From NCBI GenBank assembly GCA_934667095.1, contig CAKULE010000001.1, forward strand, positions 162,941 through 226,940: 64,000 bases of DNA, read 5' to 3'. Of this stretch, positions 42,571 to 51,349 are shown piece after piece. The number at the start of each line of letters is the position of its first letter. Position 1 is the first letter of the stretch. The translations under genes and the position numbers were made by a program. Source of the stretch: an uncultured Oscillospiraceae bacterium. Its GTDB lineage: Bacteria; Bacillota; Clostridia; Oscillospirales; Oscillospiraceae. The notes beneath the pieces are model-generated. The model was not told the DNA's origin. It was given only the letters and a program-made list of their open reading frames with translations, and did not search any database.

Positions 42571-43107
42571 ATGAAGATCACGTTCACAGAGAAAAAGGTC
42601 GCCCTGCCCAAGAAGCTCCACGATTATGCGGAGAAAAAAGTGAGCAAGCTGGAGCGGTACTTCAAAACGGACTGCGAGGCCAACCTCGTCTTCAGTGTGG
42701 AGAAGGACCGGAACAAGGTGGAGCTCACCATCCGGTCCGGCGGCACCATCCTCCGGGTGGCGGAGAGCACGTCCGACATGTTCGCCTCCGTGGACGCGGC
42801 GGTCACCTCGATGGAGCGGCAGCTCCGCAAGCACAAGACCCGGCTGGAAAAGCGCCTGCGTCAGGACGCCTTTGAGCGCGCTGTGGACGAGCCCTCCACC
42901 TTCGTCCCGTTGGAGGAAGAGGAAGAGTTCCGGGTGGTGCGCACCAAGCGCTTCCCCCTGAAGCCCATGACCGTGGACGAGGCCATCCTCCAGATGGAGC
43001 TGCTGGAGCACACCTTCTTCGCCTTCAAGAATGAGGACAGCGGGGCCTTCGCCGTGGTGTACAAGCGCAACGACGGCGGCTACGGGCTCATCGAAGACGC
43101 CGACTGA
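42571..43107 (+). CDS. hpf: Ribosome hibernation promoting factor, long form
   Basis: 178 residues. The N-terminal RaiA/HPF ribosome-binding domain (~1-100; KKLHDYAEKKVSKLERYF) is joined by an acidic linker to the C-terminal dimerisation domain (VVRTKRFPLKPMTVDEAILQMELLEHTFFAFKNEDSG). The long form by itself drives 100S ribosome dimers in stationary phase. AAAGGAG precedes the ATG. A terminator follows. Confidence 0.96.
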   Translation: MKITFTEKKVALPKKLHDYAEKKVSKLERYFKTDCEANLVFSVEKDRNKVELTIRSGGTILRVAESTSDMFASVDAAVTSMERQLRKHKTRLEKRLRQDAFERAVDEPSTFVPLEEEEEFRVVRTKRFPLKPMTVDEAILQMELLEHTFFAFKNEDSGAFAVVYKRNDGGYGLIEDAD

Positions 43108-43120
43108 CAGAGAAACAGGA

Positions 43121-43152
43121 AAGCCCCGGGCCGATGGCCCGGGGCTTTTTTC
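43121..43152 (+). terminator. Terminator of hpf
   Basis: Arms AAGCCCCGGGCC / GGCCCGGGGCTT followed by TTTTTC; probably also used by the convergent thioesterase gene. Confidence 0.9.
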
Positions 43153-43155
43153 GGT

Positions 43156-43629
43156 TTACTTTTTCTTTTCGGCGAAGCTGTGGGCCGTGTAGTAGACACC
43201 CATCGCCGTGGCGACGGTCTTGTCAGGCTCGTCCGCCCGGACGATCTGTGCCGTGACCTGCGCCATGGTGCGGCCCAGCGTGGCGATCTGGGTGGTCAGC
43301 AGCACGTCGCTGCCCAGCAGGATGGGCCGGGCATAGTTGATGGTGATGTTGATGGTGGGGGTGTAAGCGCCCACCATCGCGTAAGTCAGGATACCCATGC
43401 AGTTGTCCAGCAGGGTGGCAATGATGCCGCCGTGGACGACGCCGTTGGGGTTGCGCATCCACTCCTGCGCGTGGAAGCGGAAGGTGATCTGACGAGCCGG
43501 CCCGTCGCAGCATTCCAGAGAGGGGAGGGGAAAGGGGGTGGCCACAGGGGAATCGACATATTGTGCGCGCTTGGCCAGATAGTCGGTCAGAAACGCGGTG
43601 AACTGCTCGGTGGTAAACTCTACGGGCAT
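43156..43629 (-). CDS. PaaI-type hotdog thioesterase
   Basis: 157 residues with the PaaI hotdog signature NPNGVVHGGIIATLLDNCMG and the central strand INITINYARPIL. Such enzymes hydrolyse acyl- or aryl-CoA thioesters as tetramers; the substrate is not evident. An AAAGGAG-type site (ACAAAGGAGCCTAACCC) precedes the ATG. It is convergent with hpf and divergent from the amino-acid importer, with no operon partner. Confidence 0.88.
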   Translation of the reverse strand: MPVEFTTEQFTAFLTDYLAKRAQYVDSPVATPFPLPSLECCDGPARQITFRFHAQEWMRNPNGVVHGGIIATLLDNCMGILTYAMVGAYTPTINITINYARPILLGSDVLLTTQIATLGRTMAQVTAQIVRADEPDKTVATAMGVYYTAHSFAEKKK

Positions 43630-43806
43630 GGGTTAGGCTCCTTTGTCAACAAAATTTCAGTTTATTATAGCACCGGCACTTTGGGAGCGCAAGGACAAAA
43701 AACTGAAAAAGTTGAAATTAGGGCTTTACAAATCGCCTTCGATGTGTTAACATACTACCATGCTAAAGAGCTAAAGAAAAGAGCTCGCCGCAAGGAGGAA
43801 TTTTCC

Positions 43807-44601
43807 ATGAAACTGATGAAAAGAATCGCCGCGCTGTCTCTGGCGGCGCTGACCGCCCTGTCTCTGGCTGCCTGCTCCGGCGACCAGAGCGGGAAGCAGA
43901 CCGTATACGCCGTGGAGGCCGGCTCCGCCGGCGAGGAGGTGGCCAAGGCCAACGGCTACCAGATCGTCTCCGTGGACAGTCAGGCCAAAGCCCTGATGGA
44001 GGTCAACTCCGGCACCGCGGACGCCGCCATCATCGACCTGCTCATGGCGGGCGCGATGGTGGGGGAGGGCACCAGCTATCCCGATATCAAGGTCACGGAC
44101 CAGAAGCTGAACTCCGAGGAGTACGGCGTGGGCTGCCGCAAGGGCAGCGATCTGGCCGCCTATATCAACGCCGTGCTCAGCGAGGCGTGGGCCGACGGCA
44201 CGATGGTCGAGGTGGCTAAGACTTACGGTGTGCAGGAGGCCCTTCTGGAGCAGCCCGCCGCGGATTACCCCGCCGCGGACGCCGCCGGCGATGTGGCCTA
44301 CATTCAGAACAAGGGCACGCTGGTGGTGGGCATCACCGACTTTGCCCCCATGGACTACGAGGAGGTCCCCGGCAGCGGCGAGTGGATCGGGTTTGACGCC
44401 GATCTGGCCAAGCTGGTGGCCGATAAGCTGGGCGTAAAGGTCCAGTTTGTGGTCATCTCGTGGGACCGCAAAGTGGATGAGCTGGACGGCAAGACCATCG
44501 ACGTGGTGTGGAACGGCATGACCCTCACTGAGGGCGTCAAGGCCGCGATGGAGTGCACCAACCCCTACTGCGAGAACGCACAGGTGGTCGTAAAGAAGTA
44601 A
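43807..44601 (+). CDS. Amino-acid ABC transporter binding protein with swapped halves (circularly permuted)
   Basis: 264-residue lipoprotein (signal MKLMKRIAALSLAALTALSLAAC). In the family the order is signal, lobe-1 half (TLVVGITDFAPMDY...VVWNGMTLT...NAQVVV), then the half with VEAGSAGEE...SDAAIIDLLMAGAM...EEYGVGFRKGSDL...YGVQ. Here the second half comes first (residues ~33-145), joined by EQPAADYPAADAAGD to the first half (~158-264), ending AQVVVKK. Only ~15-20 residues at the lobe crossover are missing. It is the only binding-protein gene in this importer operon. AAGGAGGAATTTTCC precedes the ATG. A functional permutant or a deletion product of tandem copies are both possible. Confidence 0.85.
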   Translation: MKLMKRIAALSLAALTALSLAACSGDQSGKQTVYAVEAGSAGEEVAKANGYQIVSVDSQAKALMEVNSGTADAAIIDLLMAGAMVGEGTSYPDIKVTDQKLNSEEYGVGCRKGSDLAAYINAVLSEAWADGTMVEVAKTYGVQEALLEQPAADYPAADAAGDVAYIQNKGTLVVGITDFAPMDYEEVPGSGEWIGFDADLAKLVADKLGVKVQFVVISWDRKVDELDGKTIDVVWNGMTLTEGVKAAMECTNPYCENAQVVVKK

Positions 44602-44675
44602 GCGCCGGGCAGGCGTGACAGAGCGGGGCGGCCTTTTGGCCGCCCCGCCAATACCGATGAAGCGAGGGATCCGCC

Positions 44676-45377
44676 ATGTTCTGGACCGTCACACAAGCAA
44701 TACTGCGGGGCTGCGGGCAGGCGGCGGAGCTCTTTTTCCTGACACTGCTGTTCTCCCTGCCGCTGGGGCTGTTCATCGCCTTCGGTACCATGAGCAAGTG
44801 GGCCCCCTTCAGACGCTGCCGCCGGTTCCCCCGGCTGGCTGCCTTCCGGCCCGTGAGCGCCCTGCTGGGGGTGCTGGTGTGGGCGATACGGGGCACGCCC
44901 CTGATGCTGCAGCTCATCGTCATTTTCTACGGCCCGGGCAAGTGGTTCTCCGTCAATCCGTGGAACTATCTGAGCAACGGCCGCATGTTCGCCTGCGTGG
45001 TGGCCTTCGTGCTCAATTACGCCTGTTACTTCTCGGTCATCTACCGGGGGGGCATCGAGGGCGTCCCCGCCGGCCAGCGGGAGGCCGGGCAGGTGCTGGG
45101 CATGACCCGCAGCCAGATCTTTTTCAAGGTCACCCTGCTGCAGATGGTCAAGCGGGTGGTGCCCCCCATGTCCAACGAGATCATCACGCTGGTGAAGGAC
45201 ACCTCGCTGGCCCGGGTCATTGCCATCACGGAGATCATCAAGGCCGGCGAGACCTTTCTCACCTCCGCGGGCATCACGTGGCCCCTGTTCTACACGGCGG
45301 TGTACTACCTCATTTTCGTGGGCCTGCTGACCATCCTGTTCAACCGCATCGAGCGCAGGCTCGGCTATTTCAAGTAA
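44676..45377 (+). CDS. Amino-acid ABC transporter permease
   Basis: 233 residues with five predicted helices. The HisM/GlnP-type start (ILRGCGQAAELFFLTLLFSLPLG), RGTPLMLQL and the EAA loop YRGGIEGVPAGQREAGQVLGMTRSQIF, which docks the ATPase, are all present. An insert of basic residues (RRCRRFPRLAAFRP) follows helix 1. Together with the flanking genes it forms a complete polar amino-acid importer. No strong ribosome binding site is seen beyond GCGAGGGATCCGCC. Confidence 0.93.
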   Translation: MFWTVTQAILRGCGQAAELFFLTLLFSLPLGLFIAFGTMSKWAPFRRCRRFPRLAAFRPVSALLGVLVWAIRGTPLMLQLIVIFYGPGKWFSVNPWNYLSNGRMFACVVAFVLNYACYFSVIYRGGIEGVPAGQREAGQVLGMTRSQIFFKVTLLQMVKRVVPPMSNEIITLVKDTSLARVIAITEIIKAGETFLTSAGITWPLFYTAVYYLIFVGLLTILFNRIERRLGYFK

Positions 45378-45390
45378 AGGGGGGCTCCCT

Positions 45391-46176
45391 GTGGCCGTTC
45401 TGGACGTGACCCAGCTGAAAAAGGACTTCGGGAGCACCCGGGTGCTGTCCAACATCAGTTTTTCCCTGAACGAGGGGGAGACGCTGGCCATCATCGGCTC
45501 CTCCGGCTCGGGCAAGACCACCCTGCTGCGCTGCCTGAACTTTCTGGAGCGGCCCGATGGCGGCCGCATCGCCGTGCAGGGGGAGACCCTCTTTGACGCC
45601 GCCGACCTCGCCACCCAGCGGGAGGAGGAGATCCGCCGCAAGCGCCTGCGCTTCGGGCTGGTGTTTCAGTCCTTCAACCTGTTTCCACAGTACACTGCCC
45701 TGCAGAACGTGACGCTGGCCCCGGAGCTGCTGGCGAAGGAACGCCCGGACTACAAGGCCAACAAAAGGGAGATCGTCCGCCAGATCGAGGCGGAGGGCCG
45801 GGCCCTGCTGGAACGCATGGGTCTGGCGGAGCGGGCGGGGCACTATCCCCAGCAGCTGTCCGGCGGGCAGCAGCAGCGGGTGGCCATCGCCCGGGCGCTG
45901 GCCATGAAGCCGGACATCCTCTGCTTTGACGAGCCCACCTCCGCCCTGGACCCGGAGCTCACCGGCGAGGTGCTGAAGGTCATCCGGGGGCTGGCGGAGC
46001 AGCGCACCACCATGGTCATCGTCACCCACGAGATGGCCTTCGCCCGGGACGTGGCCGACCGGGTGATCTTCATGGACGGCGGCGTCATCGTGGAGCAGGG
46101 GCCCGCCCGGCAGGTCATTGAGAGCCCCCGGGAGGAGCGCACCCGGCAGTTCCTGGCCCGGTACAACGAGAATTAA
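45391..46176 (+). CDS. Amino-acid ABC transporter ATP-binding protein
   Basis: 261 residues. Walker A is IGSSGSGKTTLLRCL, the signature LSGGQQQRVAIARAL, Walker B ILCFDEPTSALDPEL, and the switch histidine VTHEMAFA. The pattern is that of GlnQ/ArtP-type polar amino-acid importers. GTG start 13 bases after the permease stop with AAGGGGGGCTCCCT. The unit ends in a terminator. It matches the permease and the permuted binding protein as one operon. Confidence 0.96.
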   Translation: MAVLDVTQLKKDFGSTRVLSNISFSLNEGETLAIIGSSGSGKTTLLRCLNFLERPDGGRIAVQGETLFDAADLATQREEEIRRKRLRFGLVFQSFNLFPQYTALQNVTLAPELLAKERPDYKANKREIVRQIEAEGRALLERMGLAERAGHYPQQLSGGQQQRVAIARALAMKPDILCFDEPTSALDPELTGEVLKVIRGLAEQRTTMVIVTHEMAFARDVADRVIFMDGGVIVEQGPARQVIESPREERTRQFLARYNEN

Positions 46177-46215
46177 AAAAGTACCCTCCGGCAAGTGGCG
46201 GAGGGTACTTTTTAT
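46175..46215. terminator. Bidirectional terminator between the importer operon and asnS
   Basis: Arms AAAAGTACCCTCCG / CGGAGGGTACTTTT with T runs on both sides. Confidence 0.9.
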
Positions 46216-46220
46216 TTGAA

Positions 46221-47615
46221 TCAGAATTCTGCGTTGCCCACGGTGCGGGGGTGGAGTTCCACGTCGCGGATGTTGGAGATGCCGGTGAGGTACATGACCA
46301 TCCGCTCGAAGCCCAGGCCGTAGCCGGCGTGGCGGCAGGAGCCATAGCGCCGCAGGTCCAGATACCACCAGTAGTCCTCGGGGTTCAGGCCCAGTTCAGT
46401 CATGCGGGCCTCCAGCAGTTCGATGCGCTCCTCGCGCTGGGAGCCGCCGATGATCTCCCCGATGCCGGGCACCAGACAGTCGGCGGCGGCCACGGTCTTG
46501 CCGTCATCGTTCAGGCGCATATAGAAAGCCTTGATCTCCTTGGGGTAGTCGGTGACGAACACCGGGCGCTTGAAGATGTGCTCGGTGAGGTAGCGCTCGT
46601 GCTCGGTCTGCAGGTCGATGCCCCACTCCACGGGGTACTCGAAGTCCTGCCCGCTCTCCTGCAGCAGCTTCACCGCTTCGGTATAGGTGACCCGGCCGAA
46701 GTCGGAGCCCGCCACGTGGAGCAGCCGCTCCTTCAGCCCCTTGTCCACGAAGGAGTTGAAGAAGTCCACCTCGTCGGGGCAGCGCTCCAGCACATCGTTG
46801 ATGATGTACTTGATCATGGCCTCGGCGGTGTCCATATAGTCGTTCAGGTCGGCAAAGGCCATCTCCGGCTCGATCATCCAGAACTCGGCGGCGTGGCGCT
46901 GGGTGTTGGAGTTCTCCGCCCGGAAGGTGGGGCCGAAGGTGTACACGTTGCCGAAGGCCATGGCGAAGTTCTCGGCGTTCAGCTGGCCGGACACGGTGAG
47001 GCTGGTGCGCTTGCCGAAGAAATCCTTGGAGTAGTCCACGCTGCCGCCCTCCAGCCGGGGCGGGTTGTTCAGGTCCAGCGTGGTCACCTGGAACATCTCG
47101 CCGGCGCCCTCACAGTCAGAGCCGGTGATGATGGGGGTGTGGACGTAGACGAAGCCCCGCTCCTGAAAGAACTTGTGGATGGCGAAGGCGGCCACGGACC
47201 GAACCCGGAAGGCGGCGGAGAACAGGTTGGTGCGGGGGCGCAGGTGCTGGATGGTGCGCAGGTATTCCAGACTGTGGCGCTTCTTCTGCAGGGGGTAGTC
47301 AGGGGCGGAGATGCCCTCTACCTGAATTTCGGCCGCCTTGATCTCCAGGGGCTGCTTGGCCTCCGGTGTGAGGACCACGGTGCCGGTGACGATGAGGGCC
47401 GCGCCCACGTTCTGGCCGGCGATCTCCTTGTAGTTGTTCAGGACGTTGGCGTCCATGACGACCTGGAGATTCTTGAAGCAGGAGCCGTCGTTGAGCTCGA
47501 TGAAGCCGAAGGACTTCATGTCCCGGATGGTGCGGGCCCAGCCCATGACGGTGACCACCTGTCCGGATAACTCTCCGGCGTCGGCGAACACGGATGCGAT
47601 GGTAATGCGTTCCAT
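46221..47615 (-). CDS. asnS: Asparaginyl-tRNA synthetase
   Basis: 464 residues. The N-terminal OB anticodon-binding domain (VVTVMGWARTIRDMKSFGFIELNDGSC) leads to a class II catalytic core with motif 2 (TFRAENSNTQRHAAEFWMIEPEMAF) and motif 3 (GYGLGFERMVMYLTG). The Asn type rather than Asp is supported by the TRRHAAEFW-like motif and the overall length. GAGGGAAACAAA precedes the ATG at 47615. No T-box leader was seen upstream. Confidence 0.97.
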   Translation of the reverse strand: MERITIASVFADAGELSGQVVTVMGWARTIRDMKSFGFIELNDGSCFKNLQVVMDANVLNNYKEIAGQNVGAALIVTGTVVLTPEAKQPLEIKAAEIQVEGISAPDYPLQKKRHSLEYLRTIQHLRPRTNLFSAAFRVRSVAAFAIHKFFQERGFVYVHTPIITGSDCEGAGEMFQVTTLDLNNPPRLEGGSVDYSKDFFGKRTSLTVSGQLNAENFAMAFGNVYTFGPTFRAENSNTQRHAAEFWMIEPEMAFADLNDYMDTAEAMIKYIINDVLERCPDEVDFFNSFVDKGLKERLLHVAGSDFGRVTYTEAVKLLQESGQDFEYPVEWGIDLQTEHERYLTEHIFKRPVFVTDYPKEIKAFYMRLNDDGKTVAAADCLVPGIGEIIGGSQREERIELLEARMTELGLNPEDYWWYLDLRRYGSCRHAGYGLGFERMVMYLTGISNIRDVELHPRTVGNAEF

Positions 47616-47703
47616 TTTGTTTCCCTCAATTCTTTGGTAGGATAATAAATCAGTATAGCAGAGTCGCTGGTGTTTTGCAAGAGGGGGATGGACCTCCCGC
47701 GGC

Positions 47704-47734
47704 GTAAAAAGCGCCCCGGCTGGGGCCGGGGCGC
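47704..47734 (-). terminator. Terminator of the mscS / repeat-headed membrane protein operon
   Basis: Arms GCGCCCCGGC / GCCGGGGCGC followed by TTTTTA on the minus strand. Confidence 0.8.
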
Positions 47735-47764
47735 TCTGGATGGGACGCAGGCGGTCCCGGCGGG

Positions 47765-48979
47765 TCAGAACCCGGACAGCCCAAAGGTGGGGTCCAGCAG
47801 AGTGAACAGGTGGTAGAGCGGGTTGCTCCCCTCCTCCGCGCCGCCCCAACCCAGCCCGATGGTGACGGAGCCGTCGGGGCTCCAGTCCAGCTGGCAGGTG
47901 TTGTTGATGATGTTCACGGCCAGAGAATCGTCCAGCTGAGCCAGGCCATCGATAACGGGGATGACCACCTCCGCCCGGCCGTCCAGCATGCGGGCAGTGA
48001 CGGCGCCGTTCTCCAGGAAGCTGGACAGCTCGTAGCCCTCGGGCCTGCCGGACCAGCCCCACAGGCCCAGGGAGCACTCACCCTCCATGGTGCGCTCGTA
48101 GGCGCACTGGGGCATGGAGGAGTCCCACTGGCTGTCGTGCCGGATGCCGGAGAGGGCCGCCGTGCCGGAGACGCCGTTCAGTTCCGCGGCGCACAGGCGC
48201 AGCTGATAGAACTCCGTGCCGATGACGGTGGAGTTCTCAAACTCCCGGATCAGGTGCTGATAGGCGGTCTGGGTATAGGGCCGGCCCTGGCGGCTGGCCG
48301 CCAGATCCTCCGTCAGACAGGCACCGGCGCCGACCACGGCGCTCTCTCCGTCCCGGGCAGAGGTGGACTTGGACACGGTGCAGGAGAAACGCAGCACCCA
48401 GCCGTCCCCGCTGTTCCAGGCAGAGGGGGCAATGAGGTTTTCACCGTCATAGACGCCGTAGAAATGGACGGAATCCCCGTAGTCGGAGGAGACGGCGGAG
48501 CCGTCCAGCCCCCGGGCGCTCAACGCGTCGGCAAAGGGAACGAGGGCCTCCTCGCAGAGTGCCAGCAGGTCGGGCTCCTCCAGCAGGGCCTCGGTCCGCG
48601 CCTCATCCCCGGTCTGCAGAGCGGTGGCGAGGGCGTCCAGATACTCCCGCTGACCGGCGGTGAGTTCCGCCCGAGGCAGCTGGTCGGGGTCGGCAGAGGG
48701 CTCTGTCCCGGAGGTGCTGGTGGGCAGCGGCCCGGGGCTCACACCGGGGGAGGGGGACACGCCGCACTCCCATAGCCCCGTGAGGACGGTAAACCCCAGC
48801 AGCACCACCGTCGCGGCAGCCATCATCAGGGCAGGGACCCGGCGTTTTTTCCGGGGCGGGGCGGCGTCGTAGCCGCAGAACTCCCGGCCGGGCGCGCTGA
48901 ATTCCGGCCCAGGCTTGGAAAATTCCTCCGGCGGCGGGGAGAACTCCGGCCCGGGGGAGGAAAACTCTCTGTCGTCCAT
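47765..48979 (-). CDS. Repeat-headed single-pass membrane protein, uncharacterised
   Basis: 404 residues. The cytoplasmic N-terminus has four imperfect copies of a PGPEFS-type unit (FSSPGPEFS, PPPEEFS, KPGPEFS, APGREF). A basic patch, one membrane helix (~51-69, ALMMAAATVVLLGFTVL) and a Pro/Ser/Thr linker come next. The extracytoplasmic domain of ~300 residues has no recognisable motif. GGAGTAAGCCC precedes the ATG and overlaps the stop of the upstream mscS gene, so the two are co-expressed. Function unknown. Confidence 0.75.
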   Translation of the reverse strand: MDDREFSSPGPEFSPPPEEFSKPGPEFSAPGREFCGYDAAPPRKKRRVPALMMAAATVVLLGFTVLTGLWECGVSPSPGVSPGPLPTSTSGTEPSADPDQLPRAELTAGQREYLDALATALQTGDEARTEALLEEPDLLALCEEALVPFADALSARGLDGSAVSSDYGDSVHFYGVYDGENLIAPSAWNSGDGWVLRFSCTVSKSTSARDGESAVVGAGACLTEDLAASRQGRPYTQTAYQHLIREFENSTVIGTEFYQLRLCAAELNGVSGTAALSGIRHDSQWDSSMPQCAYERTMEGECSLGLWGWSGRPEGYELSSFLENGAVTARMLDGRAEVVIPVIDGLAQLDDSLAVNIINNTCQLDWSPDGSVTIGLGWGGAEEGSNPLYHLFTLLDPTFGLSGF

Positions 48980-48983
48980 GGGC

Positions 48984-49877
48984 TTACTCCCGATAGACCT
49001 TCAGCTCGCCCACGGGGACGGTGAGCCCCGCGTCCTCAAAGGCCAGCAGCAGGGTGCGGTTCAGCAGCCGCTGGGCCTTGTAGAGGTTCTCCTCCTGAGT
49101 CTCAGCGGCAATGCGCAGGGTGGCAGCGCAGTTCACGTGGTCCAGGGACTGGATGCCCAGATAGGCGGGGGCTTTGGTGAAGAGGTCGGGGTGCTCCTCG
49201 TTCAGGGTGGGCAGGATGTTTTTGAGGACCTCCTCCGCCTTGAGCACGCTTTTGCTGTCGATGGGCACGGCCATGTCGCACACGGCGAAGGACAGGTCGT
49301 TGGAGCGGTTGATGAGGCTGCGGATATCGGAATTGTTGATGATCTTCACGTTGCCGCCGCTGTCGGTGATCTGGGTGGTGCGGATGCCGATCTGGGTGAC
49401 GGTGCCCCGGAAGTCCCCCACCACGATGATGTCGCCCACCTCGTACTGGTGCTCAAACAGCATGAACACGCCGGTGATGACGTCGGCGATGAGGCTTTCC
49501 GCACCGAAGCCGATGATGAGGGCCAGCACTCCGGCCCCGGCCAGCAGGGCCTTCACGTCCACCCCCACGATGGCCAGGCCCCACAGCAGGCCGATGATGA
49601 TAAGCAGGTAGCGCAGGGCGCTGTCCGCCAGCGTAAAGGCGGTCCTGCCCCGCTTGCTCTTGGGGGCCATCCGGCGGAAGAACAGCCGGCACAGACCGGC
49701 GGCCAGCGCCAGCGCCGCGATCAGCACCACAAGACTGATGCCGGTCCTCCAGGCCCGAGCGGGCAGGCCGGCGGGCAGTGCGACCAGTTCCCGCAGGACC
49801 AGCGCCGCCGCAAGGACCACCGCGGCGATCACGGTCTGCAGCACCGGGGACCGCCCGGCAGTGTTTTTCTCGTTCAT
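48984..49877 (-). CDS. Small-conductance mechanosensitive channel, MscS family
   Basis: 297 residues. Helices at ~12-32, 42-62 and 80-98 precede the pore helix region (AGAGVLALIIGFGAESLIADVITGVFML) and the MscS beta domain (VGDIIVVGDFRGTVTQIGIRTTQI). A mixed C-terminal domain follows. The channel releases solutes under osmotic downshock. GGGAG eight bases before the ATG at 49877 decides the start over the ATG two codons earlier. It leads a two-gene unit with the repeat-headed protein. Confidence 0.92.
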   Translation of the reverse strand: MNEKNTAGRSPVLQTVIAAVVLAAALVLRELVALPAGLPARAWRTGISLVVLIAALALAAGLCRLFFRRMAPKSKRGRTAFTLADSALRYLLIIIGLLWGLAIVGVDVKALLAGAGVLALIIGFGAESLIADVITGVFMLFEHQYEVGDIIVVGDFRGTVTQIGIRTTQITDSGGNVKIINNSDIRSLINRSNDLSFAVCDMAVPIDSKSVLKAEEVLKNILPTLNEEHPDLFTKAPAYLGIQSLDHVNCAATLRIAAETQEENLYKAQRLLNRTLLLAFEDAGLTVPVGELKVYRE

Positions 49878-49984
49878 ATCCATCGCTCCCGTCTCTATAA
49901 TTTGGGGGATCCTGTCAACAGAATACACCAGAAAATGGGGGCTTGTCAATGGATTTGGGAAAAGCAGCCTGCCCGGCAGAAAAG

Positions 49985-50013
49985 TTGCATTTTCGGGCGG
50001 AATGGTGTATAAT
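49985..50013 (+). promoter_or_regulatory. Sigma-A promoter of hemW
   Basis: TTGCAT, 17-base spacer, TATAAT, ~35-65 bases before the start. Confidence 0.8.
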
Positions 50014-50049
50014 CAATCAGTTAGATATAAAGGTAAGGAGGCCCTTTTT

Positions 50050-51255
50050 ATGGGCGAAAACCTGGGACTCTATCTGCACATCCCCTTCTGCCGCAGCAAG
50101 TGCGACTACTGCGACTTCTACTCCCTGGCCGGGCGGGAGGACCGCATGGATGACTACCAGCGGGCCCTGCTGGCCCACATCGCGGAGTGTGCGGGTCCTG
50201 CAAAAAAGAATGTGGTGAACACCGTGTACATCGGCGGGGGCACCCCCACATGGTACGGAGCCAAGCGCCTGTGCGAGGTGCTCAAGGCCGTGCGGAAGCA
50301 TTTCAAGGTCACCCCTGACGCGGAGATCACCGTGGAGGCCAACCCGGACAGTGCCGACCTGAAGACCCTCAAGGCCCTGCGGCGGGCGGGGGTGAACCGC
50401 CTGTCCCTCGGAATGCAGTCTGCCAGCGACGCGGAGTTGGCCGCCGTCCATCGGCCCCACACCTTCCAGCAGACGGCGGATGCCGTGGCCGCTGCCCGGA
50501 AGGCGCGCATCAAGAACCTGAACCTCGACCTCATCTACGGCTTGCCCGGCCAGACCGAGGAGAGCTGGAAGAACTCCGTGGAGCAGGCCATCGCCCTGAA
50601 TCCGGAACACCTGTCCTGCTACGGCCTGACGGTGGAGGAGGGTACCCCTCTCTGGGACCGGGTGCAGGCGGGGGAGGCCCTGCCCGACGATGACGAGCAG
50701 GCCGCCCGCTATCTCTGGACGGTGGAGCGGCTGGCGCAGGCGGGCTATGTGCAGTACGAGGTGTCCAACTTCTCCAAGCCGGGCTTCCAGTCCCGGCACA
50801 ACCTGAAGTACTGGATGGGCCAGCCCTATATGGGCATCGGAGCCGCTGCCCACTCGGACTTCGGCGGCGTGCGGTATTCTTACATCCGCAGCGTGGACGG
50901 CTACATCCGCGGCGTGCTGGAGGGGGACAGGCTGCTGGACACCTCCGACTGCATCGCGGACAGCGAGCGGGGCAGCGAGTACCTGATGCTCCGCCTGCGC
51001 ACCACCCATGGCATCGAGGAGTGGGAGTACCGCCGGACCTATTTCATGAATTTCGACCCCATCGGTGCCAAGCTCAGCGAGTACGAGCAGAAGGGCTGGG
51101 CCGCCCGGATGGGTACCCGCTGGCACTTCACGCCGGAGGGCTTCCTGCTGTCCAACCGGCTCATCGGCGAGCTGCTGGAGCTGCAGGAGGCGGCCACGCT
51201 GGCCAACACGCTGGAAAAGGCCCGCAGCGGAAAGATCCCCGGCCGCGAGGGCTGA
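50050..51255 (+). CDS. hemW: Radical SAM protein HemW (coproporphyrinogen-oxidase-like)
   Basis: 401 residues. The radical SAM cluster motif CRSKCDYCDF lies in LYLHIPFCRSKCDYC near the N-terminus, with the SAM-binding YIGGGTPTW following. The HemN C-terminal domain is recognisable (GIGAAAHSDFGGVRY, FTPEGFLLSNRLI). The short N-terminus without the HemN extension favours HemW, a haem chaperone, over an oxygen-independent coproporphyrinogen oxidase. AAGGAGGCCCTTTTT precedes the ATG; no haem-pathway genes are adjacent. Confidence 0.92.
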   Translation: MGENLGLYLHIPFCRSKCDYCDFYSLAGREDRMDDYQRALLAHIAECAGPAKKNVVNTVYIGGGTPTWYGAKRLCEVLKAVRKHFKVTPDAEITVEANPDSADLKTLKALRRAGVNRLSLGMQSASDAELAAVHRPHTFQQTADAVAAARKARIKNLNLDLIYGLPGQTEESWKNSVEQAIALNPEHLSCYGLTVEEGTPLWDRVQAGEALPDDDEQAARYLWTVERLAQAGYVQYEVSNFSKPGFQSRHNLKYWMGQPYMGIGAAAHSDFGGVRYSYIRSVDGYIRGVLEGDRLLDTSDCIADSERGSEYLMLRLRTTHGIEEWEYRRTYFMNFDPIGAKLSEYEQKGWAARMGTRWHFTPEGFLLSNRLIGELLELQEAATLANTLEKARSGKIPGREG

Positions 51256-51270
51256 ACAAAAGAAAACAGG

Positions 51271-51300
51271 GAGCCGGCCGTGCAGGCCGGCTCTTTTTTG
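51271..51300 (+). terminator. Terminator of hemW
   Basis: Arms GAGCCGGCC / GGCCGGCTC followed by six T's. Confidence 0.9.
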
Positions 51301-51349
51301 CCGCATAAATCCCCGTCGGCAGGGCACCCTGTGTTTGAGGTGAACCGTT

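Noticed and set aside
47616..47764. T-box leader upstream of asnS
   Set aside because: The short upstream region lacks the conserved T-box bulge and antiterminator, and holds only a terminator belonging to the neighbouring operon.
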